Source: Acidaminobacter sp.
GTDB taxonomy: Bacteria; Bacillota; Clostridia; Peptostreptococcales; Acidaminobacteraceae
Reading direction: 5' to 3'
Length of the DNA stretch: 50,637 bases
Assembly: GCF_030247605.1 (NCBI RefSeq)
Contig: NZ_JAOTSB010000020.1
Location: 1 to 50,637 of the forward strand
Position numbers and translations under genes: made by a program
Notes under the pieces: generated by a model
Seen by the model: the letters and a program-made list of their open reading frames with translations, nothing else
Databases searched by the model: none
Told to the model about the DNA's origin: nothing
Shown here: positions 1 through 7,868 of the stretch, in pieces
Position numbering within the stretch: position 1 is the first letter of the stretch
Layout of the letters: each line of letters opens with the position of its first letter

Positions 1-39
1 AGACTGTCTGAATTTTTCAATTCTCTTGGTCACATTCAT
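1..39 (-). CDS. 5' end of a gene running off the left edge
   Basis: Reading the minus strand, an ATG at 39-37 follows a good AGGAGGC ribosome binding site (about 48-54) and opens a frame beginning MNVTKRIEKFRQS that leaves the window. The N-terminus resembles the start of some M24 Xaa-Pro peptidase/creatinase-type proteins, but 13 residues are too few to assign a family. The upstream stretch to 244 is very A/T-rich (about 90-150) and probably holds its promoter. The gene is downstream of, and on the same strand as, the GntR regulator at 245-913. Confidence 0.55.
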   Translation of the reverse strand, partial: MNVTKRIEKFRQS

Positions 40-244
40 GATTTTAGCCTCCTGATATACAGCATTTCCAATGTTCGGAGCACATTATCTTCAAGCTTTA
101 TATTTTATATTTTATAATATATAATCTTGATTACATTATAATAGTCATTTCATTTTCAGTCAATCTAAAGGGCTGCTCTGCGCAACACAAATTTTAACCC
201 CAATTTCAAACTTTTCCCAGCTTGTGTCTTACTGCTTGAATACG

Positions 245-913
245 CTAAAGCTCTTCCCGTTTCAACGCGTCAATCAGTGAGGTCATGGCCATCCGCATGT
301 GCTGTTCCAGATCAAAGCAGGCCTGATCCATATTTTTTTCCTCAGCCGCGCTGAGAATCCGCCGGTGGAATTCCTGGGAGAGATCATTGTTGAGATGCTC
401 AATCAAATACCGGCGCATGTACCGCTCCACCTGATAGTGCAGCGTTTTGATCAGCTCCAGCAAAAAAGTATTGCCGCAGCGTCCGTAAAGCACCTTGTGA
501 AGTTCCAGATTGAGCCTGCTCAGGGCTTTCCCCGTCTCTGCCCGGTCCAGCTGCTCAATGAGCTGGGCAGCTGCTTTAAAATCCTTTTTAGTCAGCCTGG
601 GGATGGACATGGCTAAGGCGCCCTTTTCTATCAGGATCCGGGTCTCGAAAACCTCTCTGGCCCGCTCGCTCGAAAGTTCGCTGACAAAAGCGCCTTTATT
701 GGGGTAAAAAGTGACCAGACCTTCCGTCTCCAGGTTTCTGAGTGCTTCCCGTACCGGAATCAGACTGCTGTCAAAACGTCTGGCGATCTCCTCCTGTTTC
801 ATCTGAGTACCTGCTTCAATCTCGCCATTCAGGATGGATTCCCTGAGCTCCTCGGCTATGATCGCCGGCAGATTTTGATAGGTCTTGCCTTTTTTCTTCA
901 GATCGAGTGCCAT
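245..913 (-). CDS. GntR family (FadR/FCD type) transcriptional regulator
   Basis: 222 aa, the usual length for FCD-type GntR regulators. Residues about 12-75 form the winged helix-turn-helix (EEIARRFDSSLIPVREALRN, then a wing ending NKGAFV). Residues about 85-215 form the all-helical FCD ligand domain, with the expected Glu/His metal or ligand positions (ELHKVLY, then EFHRRIL and LEQHMRMAM). Such proteins bind small carboxylates or sugar acids and usually repress adjacent catabolic genes. It sits between the partial gene at the left edge (same strand) and a divergent YitT-type gene, so either could be its target. The effector cannot be deduced. Confidence 0.9.
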   Translation of the reverse strand: MALDLKKKGKTYQNLPAIIAEELRESILNGEIEAGTQMKQEEIARRFDSSLIPVREALRNLETEGLVTFYPNKGAFVSELSSERAREVFETRILIEKGALAMSIPRLTKKDFKAAAQLIEQLDRAETGKALSRLNLELHKVLYGRCGNTFLLELIKTLHYQVERYMRRYLIEHLNNDLSQEFHRRILSAAEEKNMDQACFDLEQHMRMAMTSLIDALKREEL

Positions 914-989
914 GTCAACAACCCTTTCAGCGGACTAATCTAGCTTTCAACTTTTGCCATTCCCAAAGTCAAGCCGCAACCTATGTTTT

Positions 990-1010
990 TGTTTTAAGTA
1001 TACCAGAAAT
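990..1010. promoter_or_regulatory. Possible GntR operator
   Basis: The divergent interval 914-1099 contains TTAAGTATACCAGAAA with the palindrome GTATAC at 998-1003. FCD-type GntR regulators often bind short palindromes centred on GT-N-AC. The symmetry here is short, so this is a weak candidate for autoregulation or for control of the YitT gene. Confidence 0.25.
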
Positions 1011-1099
1011 GCCTCTCCCCTGAAGCCCCATTTACGCACACTGAAGAACGTGGTAACATTATGAGCAAATCATCAGCGTTTCCAAGGAGGCACCTAAAC

Positions 1100-1951
1100 T
1101 TGAAAAAGAACATTAAAGAATTTTTCCTTATCAACCTTGGTCTAGCCATGGTTGCAGCGGGCATCTATTTCTTCCTGGTGCCCAACAATGTCGCCGCCGG
1201 CGGCGTCAGCGGCCTGGCCATGGTCATCAATTACTATCTGCCAGAGATCCCAATTGGCGCCTTTATGATGATGATGAACGTGATCCTGTTTATCATTGGG
1301 ATTATTTTTATTGGCAAGGACTTTGGCGTTCGAACCATTTACTCCAGTCTGATGCTTTCAGGCATGATCTGGTTGTTTGAATCCCTCTTCCCCCTCACCG
1401 AACCGCTGACCGGAGACATCCTGCTGGAAATGATCTACGGGATCATGCTGGCGGGCGGCGGCATGGGCATTGTCTTCCTCAACAACGCCTCAACGGGTGG
1501 GACGGACATCATTGCCAAAATCCTCAATAAGTATTTTCAGATCGCCATCGGCAAAGGTCTTCTTATGGCGGACTTTCTCATTGTCTCTGCCGCAGGCGTC
1601 ACCTTTGGCATTCAGAGCGGCCTCTATGCGCTGCTGGCAGTCATCATCAACGGCTTTGTGATCGACGCGGTGATCGAGGGCCTGGAGACCAACAAACAGG
1701 TGACGATCATTGCCACCGAGGTGGATCAGATTACGCGGTTCATCATGGACGACCTGGGACGCGGCGCGACGCTGTATCAGGCCAGAGGTGCCTATACCAA
1801 TGAGTCAAAGGAGATCATCATGACTATTGTGGACCGCAAGGAATTTATCCGGCTCAGAAATTACATCAAGTCGGTGGATCAGCGGGCATTCATTTCCGTC
1901 AGCAAAATTCACGAGACGCTTGGAGAGGGCTTTAAGAGTTTATTGCATTAG
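1100..1951 (+). CDS. YitT family membrane protein (DUF161 + DUF2179)
   Basis: About 283 aa from the chosen start. A TTG codon at 1100 lies 9 nt after a perfect AAGGAGG (1084-1090) and gives the family-typical N-terminus LKKNIKEFFLINLG. An in-frame ATG at 1061 has no ribosome binding site. Hydrophobic segments cover roughly residues 8-175, with the conserved signature FFLVPNNVAAGGVSG near the first helix and a second glycine-rich GGTDI segment. The C-terminal soluble part (about 195-283, ending in a DRKEFIRLRNYIKSVD-like stretch) matches DUF2179. These inner-membrane proteins are widespread in Firmicutes, with no agreed substrate. It starts a plus-strand run with the kinase and hydrolase that follow. 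Confidence 0.88.
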   Translation: MKKNIKEFFLINLGLAMVAAGIYFFLVPNNVAAGGVSGLAMVINYYLPEIPIGAFMMMMNVILFIIGIIFIGKDFGVRTIYSSLMLSGMIWLFESLFPLTEPLTGDILLEMIYGIMLAGGGMGIVFLNNASTGGTDIIAKILNKYFQIAIGKGLLMADFLIVSAAGVTFGIQSGLYALLAVIINGFVIDAVIEGLETNKQVTIIATEVDQITRFIMDDLGRGATLYQARGAYTNESKEIIMTIVDRKEFIRLRNYIKSVDQRAFISVSKIHETLGEGFKSLLH

Positions 1952-2016
1952 CGCCCTGTGAGCGCGAACGCCGGATAACTTTGACGCCCTCCACTTAACC
2001 GAAAGGACAGAGGCTA

Positions 2017-2973
2017 ATGAGATCAAAAATACTGGTCGTGGGCAGTCTTAATATGGATCTGGTGGCCACGGTGGAACATCTTCCCCGGCTTGGGGAGACC
2101 GTGACGGGAAAGCGCTTTGACACTTATTCCGGCGGCAAGGGCGCCAATCAGGCGGTGGCTGCGGCGCGGATGGGGGCCTCTGTGGCCATGGTCGGCGCGG
2201 TGGGTCAGGACGATTACGGCAGGCGACTGCTGGAGGGTTTGTCCCGGGATGGGGTTGACGTTCAGGGTGTCCAAACGCTGCCTGACCTTCCAACCGGCGT
2301 CGCTGTGATCACGGTTTCTGCCGATGGTCATAATACCATCACCGTCATCCCCGGCGCCAACGGCGGAGTCCAGCCTTCTGACCTCGACCTGGCGGCGGAC
2401 GCGTTCTCAGCCTGCGACCTGGTGGTCCTCCAGCTTGAGCTGCCTACGGACACTGTTCTTCGTGCGGCGCAGCTCGCCCATTCCTACGGTAAAAAAGTCA
2501 TCCTCAATCCGGCACCCTATCAGACGCTGCCTGAGTCGCTGCTTCAACTTGTCGATGTGCTGGTGGTCAACGAGATTGAAGGCCTGCAGCTCAGCGGACG
2601 TGCGCCTGAGTTTCACGAGTCGGGTAAAGTCACCGGCGCATCCCCTTCAAAGCTGTCTGGTATGGTTTTTTCACCTGGCGATGTTATGAAGGCTTTGGTC
2701 GAGCTGGGCTTTCCTATTGTTCTCATGACTATGGGGGCTGACGGGGTTTATTACAGCGGCGAGGGTCGATCCGGCCACATTCCCGCCGTTAAGGTCTCTG
2801 CAGTGGATACGACTGCTGCAGGAGATACGTTTGCCGGTGCCTTTGCGGCATTTTGGCAGTCGGTTGGCCTGGAGAAAGCGGTCGAACTGGCGGTAGAGGC
2901 TGCCGGCATAACTGTCACCCGCCCGGGAGCGCAAGTCTCCATCCCATTTGAATGGGAATTGAGGGGCAAGTAA
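2017..2973 (+). CDS. rbsK: PfkB family carbohydrate kinase, ribokinase-like
   Basis: 318 aa. N-terminal PfkB signature GGKGANQAVAAARMG (about residues 39-53) with the ribokinase-type opening VVGSLNMDLV. C-terminal signature DTTAAGDTFAGAF (about 264-276) carries the catalytic aspartate and the anion hole. NPAP and VNEIE motifs in the middle are typical of ribokinase, which phosphorylates D-ribose at O5 using ATP. Compared with classical RbsK there is a low-similarity insert around 195-220. No ribose transporter is adjacent, so another pentose or nucleoside-derived sugar is possible. The ribosome binding site is GAAAGGACAGAGG, and the gene lies 66 bp after the YitT gene. Confidence 0.85.
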   Translation: MRSKILVVGSLNMDLVATVEHLPRLGETVTGKRFDTYSGGKGANQAVAAARMGASVAMVGAVGQDDYGRRLLEGLSRDGVDVQGVQTLPDLPTGVAVITVSADGHNTITVIPGANGGVQPSDLDLAADAFSACDLVVLQLELPTDTVLRAAQLAHSYGKKVILNPAPYQTLPESLLQLVDVLVVNEIEGLQLSGRAPEFHESGKVTGASPSKLSGMVFSPGDVMKALVELGFPIVLMTMGADGVYYSGEGRSGHIPAVKVSAVDTTAAGDTFAGAFAAFWQSVGLEKAVELAVEAAGITVTRPGAQVSIPFEWELRGK

Positions 2974-3004
2974 AATAATCCAAAGTGGTCAGGAGGACTT
3001 TCAG

Positions 3005-4168
3005 ATGTCTGTGAAAATGTTGATTAAAGAATACAAAGATTACACCATTGCCATGCGCAGAGAATTCCACCAACATCCGGAGCCCAGCATGAAGGAATTG
3101 CGAACACAGAAGCGCGTCATGGAGGAGCTTGCCGCCATGGGCATAGAATGCCGGGAAGCTGGCGGTACCGGTGTTATTGGCTGGATTCGGGGCGCACTGC
3201 CAGGCAAGACCGTGGCGCTGCGGGCTGACATGGATGCTCTGGAGCTGCAGGAAGATAATGCTGTCCCATACAAATCTCAAACTGATGGCCTCATGCACGG
3301 CTGCGGCCACGACGGCCACACTGCCAGCCTGCTCGGCGCCGCCCAGATCCTCAAGGATCTCAAAAATGATTTTGAAGGCACCGTAAAATTGATCTTTCAA
3401 CCCGGTGAGGAAACCGCCAAAGGGGCTCTCGCTATGATTGATGCCGGGGCTCTGGAGGATGTGGATGCTATCTTTGGTCTCCACTTGTGGAATGATGCGG
3501 AAGTGGGCAGAATTTCCGTAGAGCCCGGTCCCAGAATGGCTTCTGCAGGGATCTTCAAGATTCACGTCACCGGCAAGGGCGGCCACGGGGCCATGCCGCA
3601 TCAGACAGTGGATGCTGCTGTGGTTGGGGCTTCCATCCTTCTGAATCTGCAGACCATTGTCAGCAGGGAGATCAATCCGCTGGATCCGGCGGTGGTGACC
3701 ATCGGCAAAATCACTGCAGGGTCGCGGTTTAATGTCATAGCTGCGGAAGCGTTCCTCGAGGGGACGACGCGCTGCTTCAGCCATGAAGTCAACGACGCTT
3801 TTGAGGGGCAGATTCGGCGAATTTCGGAGAGCATCGCGCACTCTTTTCGGGCTGAGGCTAAGCTGGATTATGAGCAGCTGGTCATTCCTACAATTAACGA
3901 TCCGGGGTTGTCTGAGATCGCTGCCCGGTCGGTGGATGCCCTGTTTGGTCCGGAGGCGCGGCAGAGTGTGCCTCAGAATACAGGGGGCGAGGACTTTTCC
4001 TTTTATGCAAAATATGCGCCTGCCGTTTTTGCCTTTGTGGGCTCGAAAAATACCGAGAAGCTCGAGCACTTCCCGCACCATCATCCGAAATTCGATATTG
4101 ACGAGGATGCCCTGGGCATTTCCGCCGGGCTGTACGCGCAGTTTGCGCTGGATTTTTTAAAGGCTTAA
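3005..4168 (+). CDS. M20 family metallo-amidohydrolase (N-acyl amino acid / hippurate type)
   Basis: 387 aa, full length for the M20D amidohydrolase group. Metal-binding motifs are visible: MHGCGHDGHTA (about residues 98-108), the catalytic PGEETAKGA (about 137-145), HLWN, and the C-terminal GGEDFSFYAK with a final His near PHHHPKFDID. The dimerisation domain begins around GGHGAMPHQTVDA. The family removes acyl groups from N-acyl amino acids or related amides in the cytoplasm. The ribosome binding site is AGGAGG at 2992-2997. It is 31 bp behind the kinase and probably co-transcribed. The acyl substrate is unknown; amino-acid scavenging would suit the Stickland-type metabolism seen later. Confidence 0.9.
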   Translation: MSVKMLIKEYKDYTIAMRREFHQHPEPSMKELRTQKRVMEELAAMGIECREAGGTGVIGWIRGALPGKTVALRADMDALELQEDNAVPYKSQTDGLMHGCGHDGHTASLLGAAQILKDLKNDFEGTVKLIFQPGEETAKGALAMIDAGALEDVDAIFGLHLWNDAEVGRISVEPGPRMASAGIFKIHVTGKGGHGAMPHQTVDAAVVGASILLNLQTIVSREINPLDPAVVTIGKITAGSRFNVIAAEAFLEGTTRCFSHEVNDAFEGQIRRISESIAHSFRAEAKLDYEQLVIPTINDPGLSEIAARSVDALFGPEARQSVPQNTGGEDFSFYAKYAPAVFAFVGSKNTEKLEHFPHHHPKFDIDEDALGISAGLYAQFALDFLKA

Positions 4169-4174
4169 TGATTT

Positions 4175-4214
4175 AACGTTTTAACGGTTTAACGGTTTAA
4201 TGGTTTAATGGTTT
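4175..4214. repeat. Five tandem 8-bp repeats (AAYGGTTT)
   Basis: Directly after the M20 stop codon are five exact-length units: AACGTTTT, AACGGTTT twice, then AATGGTTT twice. The grading of the sequence (CG then TG) suggests expansion by slippage. It lies between the stop and the terminator hairpin, so copy number would alter only the 3' untranslated region. Confidence 0.8.
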
Positions 4215-4229
4215 AGGCGGGTAAAACTA

Positions 4230-4275
4230 AAGCCACCACAGGTGCCCAATAAATTATGGGCAATTGTGGTGGCTT
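4230..4275. terminator. Bidirectional hairpin terminator
   Basis: Inverted repeat AAGCCACCACA (4230-4240) / TGTGGTGGCTT (4265-4275) with an inner GTGCCCA/TGGGCA stem. It sits between the convergent M20 hydrolase (+) and DUF454 gene (-). U-tracts on both sides are short. Confidence 0.7.
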
Positions 4276-4298
4276 ATTCATTTTGGAAACCTAGATCT

Positions 4299-4688
4299 TT
4301 AATCTGCCGGCTGCTCGCTTTCGATTGTCTTCAGTGTAAACAAGTGTATGCTCACGGCGACGCCTATAAAAACGAGAAGGAGCCTGATGTGAAAGTGATC
4401 CACCAGGATCATGGAGATGCTTAGGGTCAGCCACAGCATGGATAAAGCCGCGGTTCTGGCCTTGCGTCTGACGCCTCTGTACGTGATGTAGTCATAGAGG
4501 TATGGGCCCAGGATTTTATGGTTCATCAGCCAGTCGTACAGGCGCTTTGAGCTGCGCATGTAACAATAGGAGGCCAGAAGCAAAAAAGGGGTCGTAGGCA
4601 GGACGGGTAATACGACGCCAATGATTCCGAGAATCAGGGCAAGACTGCCGGCCAAGATCAGCAAATGTTTTTTTAGTCTGCTCGACAC
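4299..4688 (-). CDS. DUF454 (YbaN family) small membrane protein
   Basis: 129 aa with an N-terminal pair of hydrophobic segments (about 8-40: LLILAGSLALILGIIGVVLP and LPTTPFLLLASYCY) and two more near 85-118. The motif GVVLPVLPTTPFLLLA followed by SSKRLYDWLMNHKILGPYL is characteristic of DUF454/YbaN. Function is unknown in the family. The start is a GTG at 4688 behind GGAGGTGAACAG. It lies 34 bp downstream of perR on the same strand and is probably transcribed with it, which hints at a link to peroxide or metal stress, though that is only inferred from position. Confidence 0.85.
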   Translation of the reverse strand: MSSRLKKHLLILAGSLALILGIIGVVLPVLPTTPFLLLASYCYMRSSKRLYDWLMNHKILGPYLYDYITYRGVRRKARTAALSMLWLTLSISMILVDHFHIRLLLVFIGVAVSIHLFTLKTIESEQPAD

Positions 4689-4722
4689 CTGTTCACCTCC
4701 AAAATGTGGATTAAACGCCTTT

Positions 4723-5178
4723 TTACTTTTTCAGACATTTTGGGCAAGTCCCTTTGAAATAGACATTCTTGTCGTCAATGCCAAAGCCCTTTAACTCTTC
4801 CGATACAAGTGCCTCATCAATGACGCGAAAGTTGAAGATCTCGCCACAGGTGTTGCATTTAAAGTGCCCGTGAAAGTCGGTAAGGATATCATACCGCGCT
4901 TCATTTTCCACGATATCCAGCACTCTGACGAGCCCTGCTTTTAGAAACAGATTCAAGGTGTTGTAAACGGTAGCTCTGGACAGCGTTGGCACTTTAATCA
5001 GCAATTCGTTATAAATCATATCTACGGAAGGATGATTGTGGTGGGTCAGCAAATATTCCAGGATCATAAGCCGCTGCTGTGATGGGCGGACTTTGTGGAC
5101 TGAAAGCATAGTGGTGAGCTGCTGGACGGTTGGGGGTTCATGCGCGTAGCCATCTGTTTGCTTTTTCGTGGCTTTCAT
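4723..5178 (-). CDS. perR: Fur family regulator, PerR type
   Basis: 151 aa. Winged helix about residues 25-95 (RPSQQRLMILEYLL, then SRATVYNTLNLFLKAGLV as recognition helix). The C-terminal dimerisation domain has HGHFKC-NTCGEIFNF and a terminal CPKC, which together form the structural zinc site of four cysteines seen in PerR and Fur. PerR senses H2O2 by iron-catalysed histidine oxidation and represses defence genes. A perfect Per box lies 97 bp upstream of its start (5275-5289), so autoregulation is expected. No catalase or rubrerythrin gene is in the window. Fur itself cannot be fully excluded, but the exact Per box favours PerR. Confidence 0.87.
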   Translation of the reverse strand: MKATKKQTDGYAHEPPTVQQLTTMLSVHKVRPSQQRLMILEYLLTHHNHPSVDMIYNELLIKVPTLSRATVYNTLNLFLKAGLVRVLDIVENEARYDILTDFHGHFKCNTCGEIFNFRVIDEALVSEELKGFGIDDKNVYFKGTCPKCLKK

Positions 5179-5274
5179 TGGATTCCCAGCTTTCTCTTAG
5201 GATGATCTTCTCCTTGAAACCTTAGCCTAACGAAAGAAACCGCTATACTGAACCGGTGTAGATATTTTCTGGTT

Positions 5275-5289
5275 TTATAATGATTATAA
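5275..5289. promoter_or_regulatory. Per box (TTATAATGATTATAA)
   Basis: A perfect 7-1-7 inverted repeat TTATAAT-G-ATTATAA, identical to the Per box consensus of Bacillus-type PerR. It lies upstream of the minus-strand perR gene, in the 721-bp divergent gap before bcd, and predicts peroxide-responsive autorepression. Confidence 0.85.
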
Positions 5290-5346
5290 GTTATTGTACT
5301 CTCATTCGAAATGAGCGTCAAGATTGGCGAAATGGTCGGTAAAGGT

Positions 5347-5546
5347 GGGGGACGCGGACGACTTCAACTTTGGTGACGCGGACAGCTTCAACTTTGGTGA
5401 CGCGGACAGAAATGAAAATTGTACCGGAGCTTCAGATAACAATTCTCACTGACGTAAAAATGAACGCTTGTATTACAAAGACATTTCTGTCCGTCCCCAA
5501 CCCAAAACCTGTCCGCGTCATCAACTCCCACTTCGTCCGCGTCCCC
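5347..5546. repeat. REP-like element: 24-bp-period repeats in opposed orientation
   Basis: The left arm holds three direct copies of a GACGCGGACAG-type core (5351, 5375, 5399) spaced exactly 24 bp, with linker CTTCAACTTT. After about 80 bp of unrelated sequence the right arm carries inverted copies (CTGTCCGTCCCC at about 5488, CCTGTCCGCGTCAT at about 5508, GTCCGCGTCCCC at about 5534). The same cores recur at 11783-11840, 19680 and 45513. No coding function is apparent. Confidence 0.75.
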
Positions 5547-5556
5547 TTCCATTAAA

Positions 5557-5588
5557 AAGCCATGCCCGGCACTTGCCGGGCATGGCTT
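5557..5588 (-). terminator. Strong hairpin with minus-strand U-tract
   Basis: Stem AAGCCATGCCCGGC / GCCGGGCATGGCTT with a four-base loop; on the minus strand it is followed by TTTTTAAT. It would stop transcripts coming from the bcd side before they reach perR. No gene is seen upstream of it on that strand, so it terminates either an unannotated RNA or spurious antisense transcription. Confidence 0.6.
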
Positions 5589-5774
5589 CAGCTCAACTTA
5601 CAATCCATTTAACGACATTCAATAGTTTGGGGTCAGACACCAAAACAAAAATTCCTTCTTTGTCATAATTCCATAAAGCGAAACTGCTCTTTGTTAAATT
5701 AAAATCAAAAAAACTCAAATTAAATGATCTTTAATCACCACCTATCAAGAAGTGTTGCTCTGCTTTCAATCCCC

Positions 5775-5803
5775 TTCAATTAACACTTCAATTATTATAT
5801 AAT
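5775..5803 (+). promoter_or_regulatory. Likely sigma-A promoter of bcd-etfBA
   Basis: TTCAAT (5775-5780), 17-bp spacer, perfect TATAAT (5798-5803). This leaves a leader of about 90 nt before the bcd ribosome binding site. A half-site TTAACAA near 5878 hints at Rex control, but no complete Rex palindrome is present. Confidence 0.5.
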
Positions 5804-5899
5804 GGCGTTGGAATACCAATCCGTTAGTAGGTTTTACAAAAATGATTGAAATTTTTTTGATACTTTTTGTGAATCTATTAACAACTTTAGGAGGTTGTT

Positions 5900-7039
5900 A
5901 TGAACTTCTCTTTGTCAAAAGAACACGAAATGCTTCGCGAACTGTATCGCAGCTTCACAGTTCAGGAGGTCAAACCTCTCGCAGAGGAAATCGATGAGGA
6001 AGAGCGCTTCCCGGTGGAAACCGTCGAAAAGCTTGCACGCTACGGCTTCATGGGGATCCCTTTTCCGAAGGAACTCGGCGGCAGCGGCGCAGGAAACCTG
6101 GCCTATGCCATGGCGGTCGAAGAGCTCTCAAAAGCCTGCGGCACCACCGGTGTCATTGTCAGCGCTCACACCAGCCTTTGCGCTGCACCTATCTACGAGT
6201 TTGGTACTGAAGCGCAAAAGCTAAAGTATCTCCCGCCTCTTGCCAAAGGCGAAAAAATTGGCGCTTTCGGCCTCACAGAAGCCAACGCTGGAACTGATGC
6301 CAGCGCCCAGCAGACTAAAGCGGTCCTCCAAGGTGACCACTACGTCCTGAATGGCAGCAAAATCTTTATCACGAACGCCGGTCATGCGGACACCTATATT
6401 GTCATGGCCATGACAGACAAAGCCGCAGGCACCAGAGGGATCTCGGCCTTCATTGTGGAGCGCGGTTTCCCGGGCTTTTCCATCGGCAAAAAAGAGAAAA
6501 AGATGGGCATTCGCGGTTCGTCTACCTGCGAGCTCATCTTCGAAAACTGCATAGTGCCAAAAGAAAATTTGCTCGGCAAAGAAGGCCAGGGTTTCAAAAT
6601 CGCCATGAAAACGCTGGACGGCGGCCGTATAGGCATCGCTGCTCAAGCCCTTGGCATTGCTCAGGGCGCCATTGACGAGACTGTCAAATATGTGAAAGAG
6701 CGTAAGCAGTTCAACAGGCCAATTTCAGCCTTCCAAAACACCCAGTTCGAGCTCGCCGGTATGCAGACGAAAGTCGACGCTGCCCGTCTCCTGGTCTACC
6801 GTGCCGCCACCCTGAAGGAAGCCGGCGCGTCCTACGCCACCGAAGCCGCCATGGCCAAGCTCTACGCGTCAGAGGTCGCCATGGAAGTCACCACCAAAGC
6901 AGTCCAGCTGCACGGCGGCTATGGCTACACCCGGGAATACGGCATTGAGCGCATGATGCGCGACGCGAAGATCACTGAAATCTACGAAGGCACCTCGGAG
7001 GTCCAGAAAATGGTCATTTCGAGCGCAATGCTGAAATAG
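5900..7039 (+). CDS. bcd: Acyl-CoA dehydrogenase, butyryl-CoA dehydrogenase type
   Basis: 379 aa, standard length. Acyl-CoA dehydrogenase signatures GAFGLTEANAGTDAS (about 124-138) and QLHGGYGYTREYGIERMMRD (about 335-355). The catalytic base is Glu363 in IYEGTSEVQ, the position used in short-chain enzymes. The flavoprotein reduces crotonyl-CoA to butyryl-CoA (or a similar enoyl-CoA) with electrons from EtfAB. In Clostridia this complex is often electron-bifurcating, oxidising NADH and reducing ferredoxin. Start ATG with AGGAGG at 5889-5894. The etfB gene follows after 12 bp, so this is an operon. The thiolase, crotonase and hydroxybutyryl-CoA dehydrogenase are not in this window. Confidence 0.92.
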   Translation: MNFSLSKEHEMLRELYRSFTVQEVKPLAEEIDEEERFPVETVEKLARYGFMGIPFPKELGGSGAGNLAYAMAVEELSKACGTTGVIVSAHTSLCAAPIYEFGTEAQKLKYLPPLAKGEKIGAFGLTEANAGTDASAQQTKAVLQGDHYVLNGSKIFITNAGHADTYIVMAMTDKAAGTRGISAFIVERGFPGFSIGKKEKKMGIRGSSTCELIFENCIVPKENLLGKEGQGFKIAMKTLDGGRIGIAAQALGIAQGAIDETVKYVKERKQFNRPISAFQNTQFELAGMQTKVDAARLLVYRAATLKEAGASYATEAAMAKLYASEVAMEVTTKAVQLHGGYGYTREYGIERMMRDAKITEIYEGTSEVQKMVISSAMLK

Positions 7040-7051
7040 GAGGCCTGTCCC

Positions 7052-7843
7052 ATGAAGATAATCGTATGCATGAAGCAAGTTCCGGATACCAATGAGGTCA
7101 AGCTGGATCCCGTCACCGGGACGCTGATCCGCGACGGTATTCCGTCCATCATCAACCACGACGACAAAGCCGGCCTCGAAGCCGCCCTTTGCCTGAAAGA
7201 TCAGTATGGCGCTCACGTCACCGTCCTCACCATGGGACCGCCGCAGGCCGACAAGGCCCTGCGGGAAGCCCTGGCTATGGGCGCGGACCGCGCTATCCTC
7301 CTGACAGATCGCCGTTTCGCCGGAGCGGATACCTGGGCGACGTCCCTGACGCTCGCCAGTGCCATCCGCAAGATGGATTACGATCTCATCATCGCCGGCC
7401 GCCAGGCCATCGATGGTGACACAGCTCAAGTCGGCCCTCAAATCGCAGAAAAGCTCAGCATCCCTCAGGTCAGCTACGTGGAGGACCTCGAGGTCGAGGC
7501 TGGCCAAGCTTCCATCATAGTCAAGCGCATTTTCGAGGAAGGCTATCACCGCATCCGCGTCAAGTTCCCTTGCCTGATCACAACCCTGGCAGAGATGAAC
7601 ACGCCGCGCTACATGTCCGTTGGGGGCATAATGGCCGCTTATAATGAAAAGCAAGTCGAAACCTGGACCCTGGACCAACTGGACATGAACCCGGACCACG
7701 CCGGTCTCAAGGGCTCGCCAACCAAGGTCAGAAAGTCCTTTACCAAAGCGCCGAAGGCCCCGGGCAAGAAATTCAACACCGAGCCGGACGCAGCCGCCAG
7801 ACTCATTCTGGACGCGCTCAAAGAACGCTTCATTGTAGAATAA
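7052..7843 (+). CDS. etfB: Electron transfer flavoprotein, beta subunit
   Basis: 263 aa. Opening MKIIVCMKQVPDTNEV and the motif GRQAIDGDTAQVGPQ (about 117-131) are hallmarks of EtfB; the second contacts nucleotide/flavin in bifurcating Etf. The protein pairs with EtfA and passes electrons to Bcd in the cytoplasm. Bifurcating forms bind a second FAD here and NADH; the bcd-etfB-etfA order favours that mode, but no residue test was made. The ribosome binding site is AGGAGG, and 25 bp separate it from etfA. Confidence 0.95.
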   Translation: MKIIVCMKQVPDTNEVKLDPVTGTLIRDGIPSIINHDDKAGLEAALCLKDQYGAHVTVLTMGPPQADKALREALAMGADRAILLTDRRFAGADTWATSLTLASAIRKMDYDLIIAGRQAIDGDTAQVGPQIAEKLSIPQVSYVEDLEVEAGQASIIVKRIFEEGYHRIRVKFPCLITTLAEMNTPRYMSVGGIMAAYNEKQVETWTLDQLDMNPDHAGLKGSPTKVRKSFTKAPKAPGKKFNTEPDAAARLILDALKERFIVE

Positions 7844-7868
7844 CGCTGATTCGATCAGGAGGTATAGC

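Noticed and set aside
2915..4084. 389-codon minus-strand frame opposite the M20 hydrolase
   Set aside because: Shadow of a high-GC gene with full M20 motifs on the plus strand; no ribosome binding site and no recognisable domain.
5690..5890. Rex operator in front of bcd
   Set aside because: Only half-sites (TTGTTAAA at about 5691 and TTAACAA at about 5878) are present; the full palindrome is missing.
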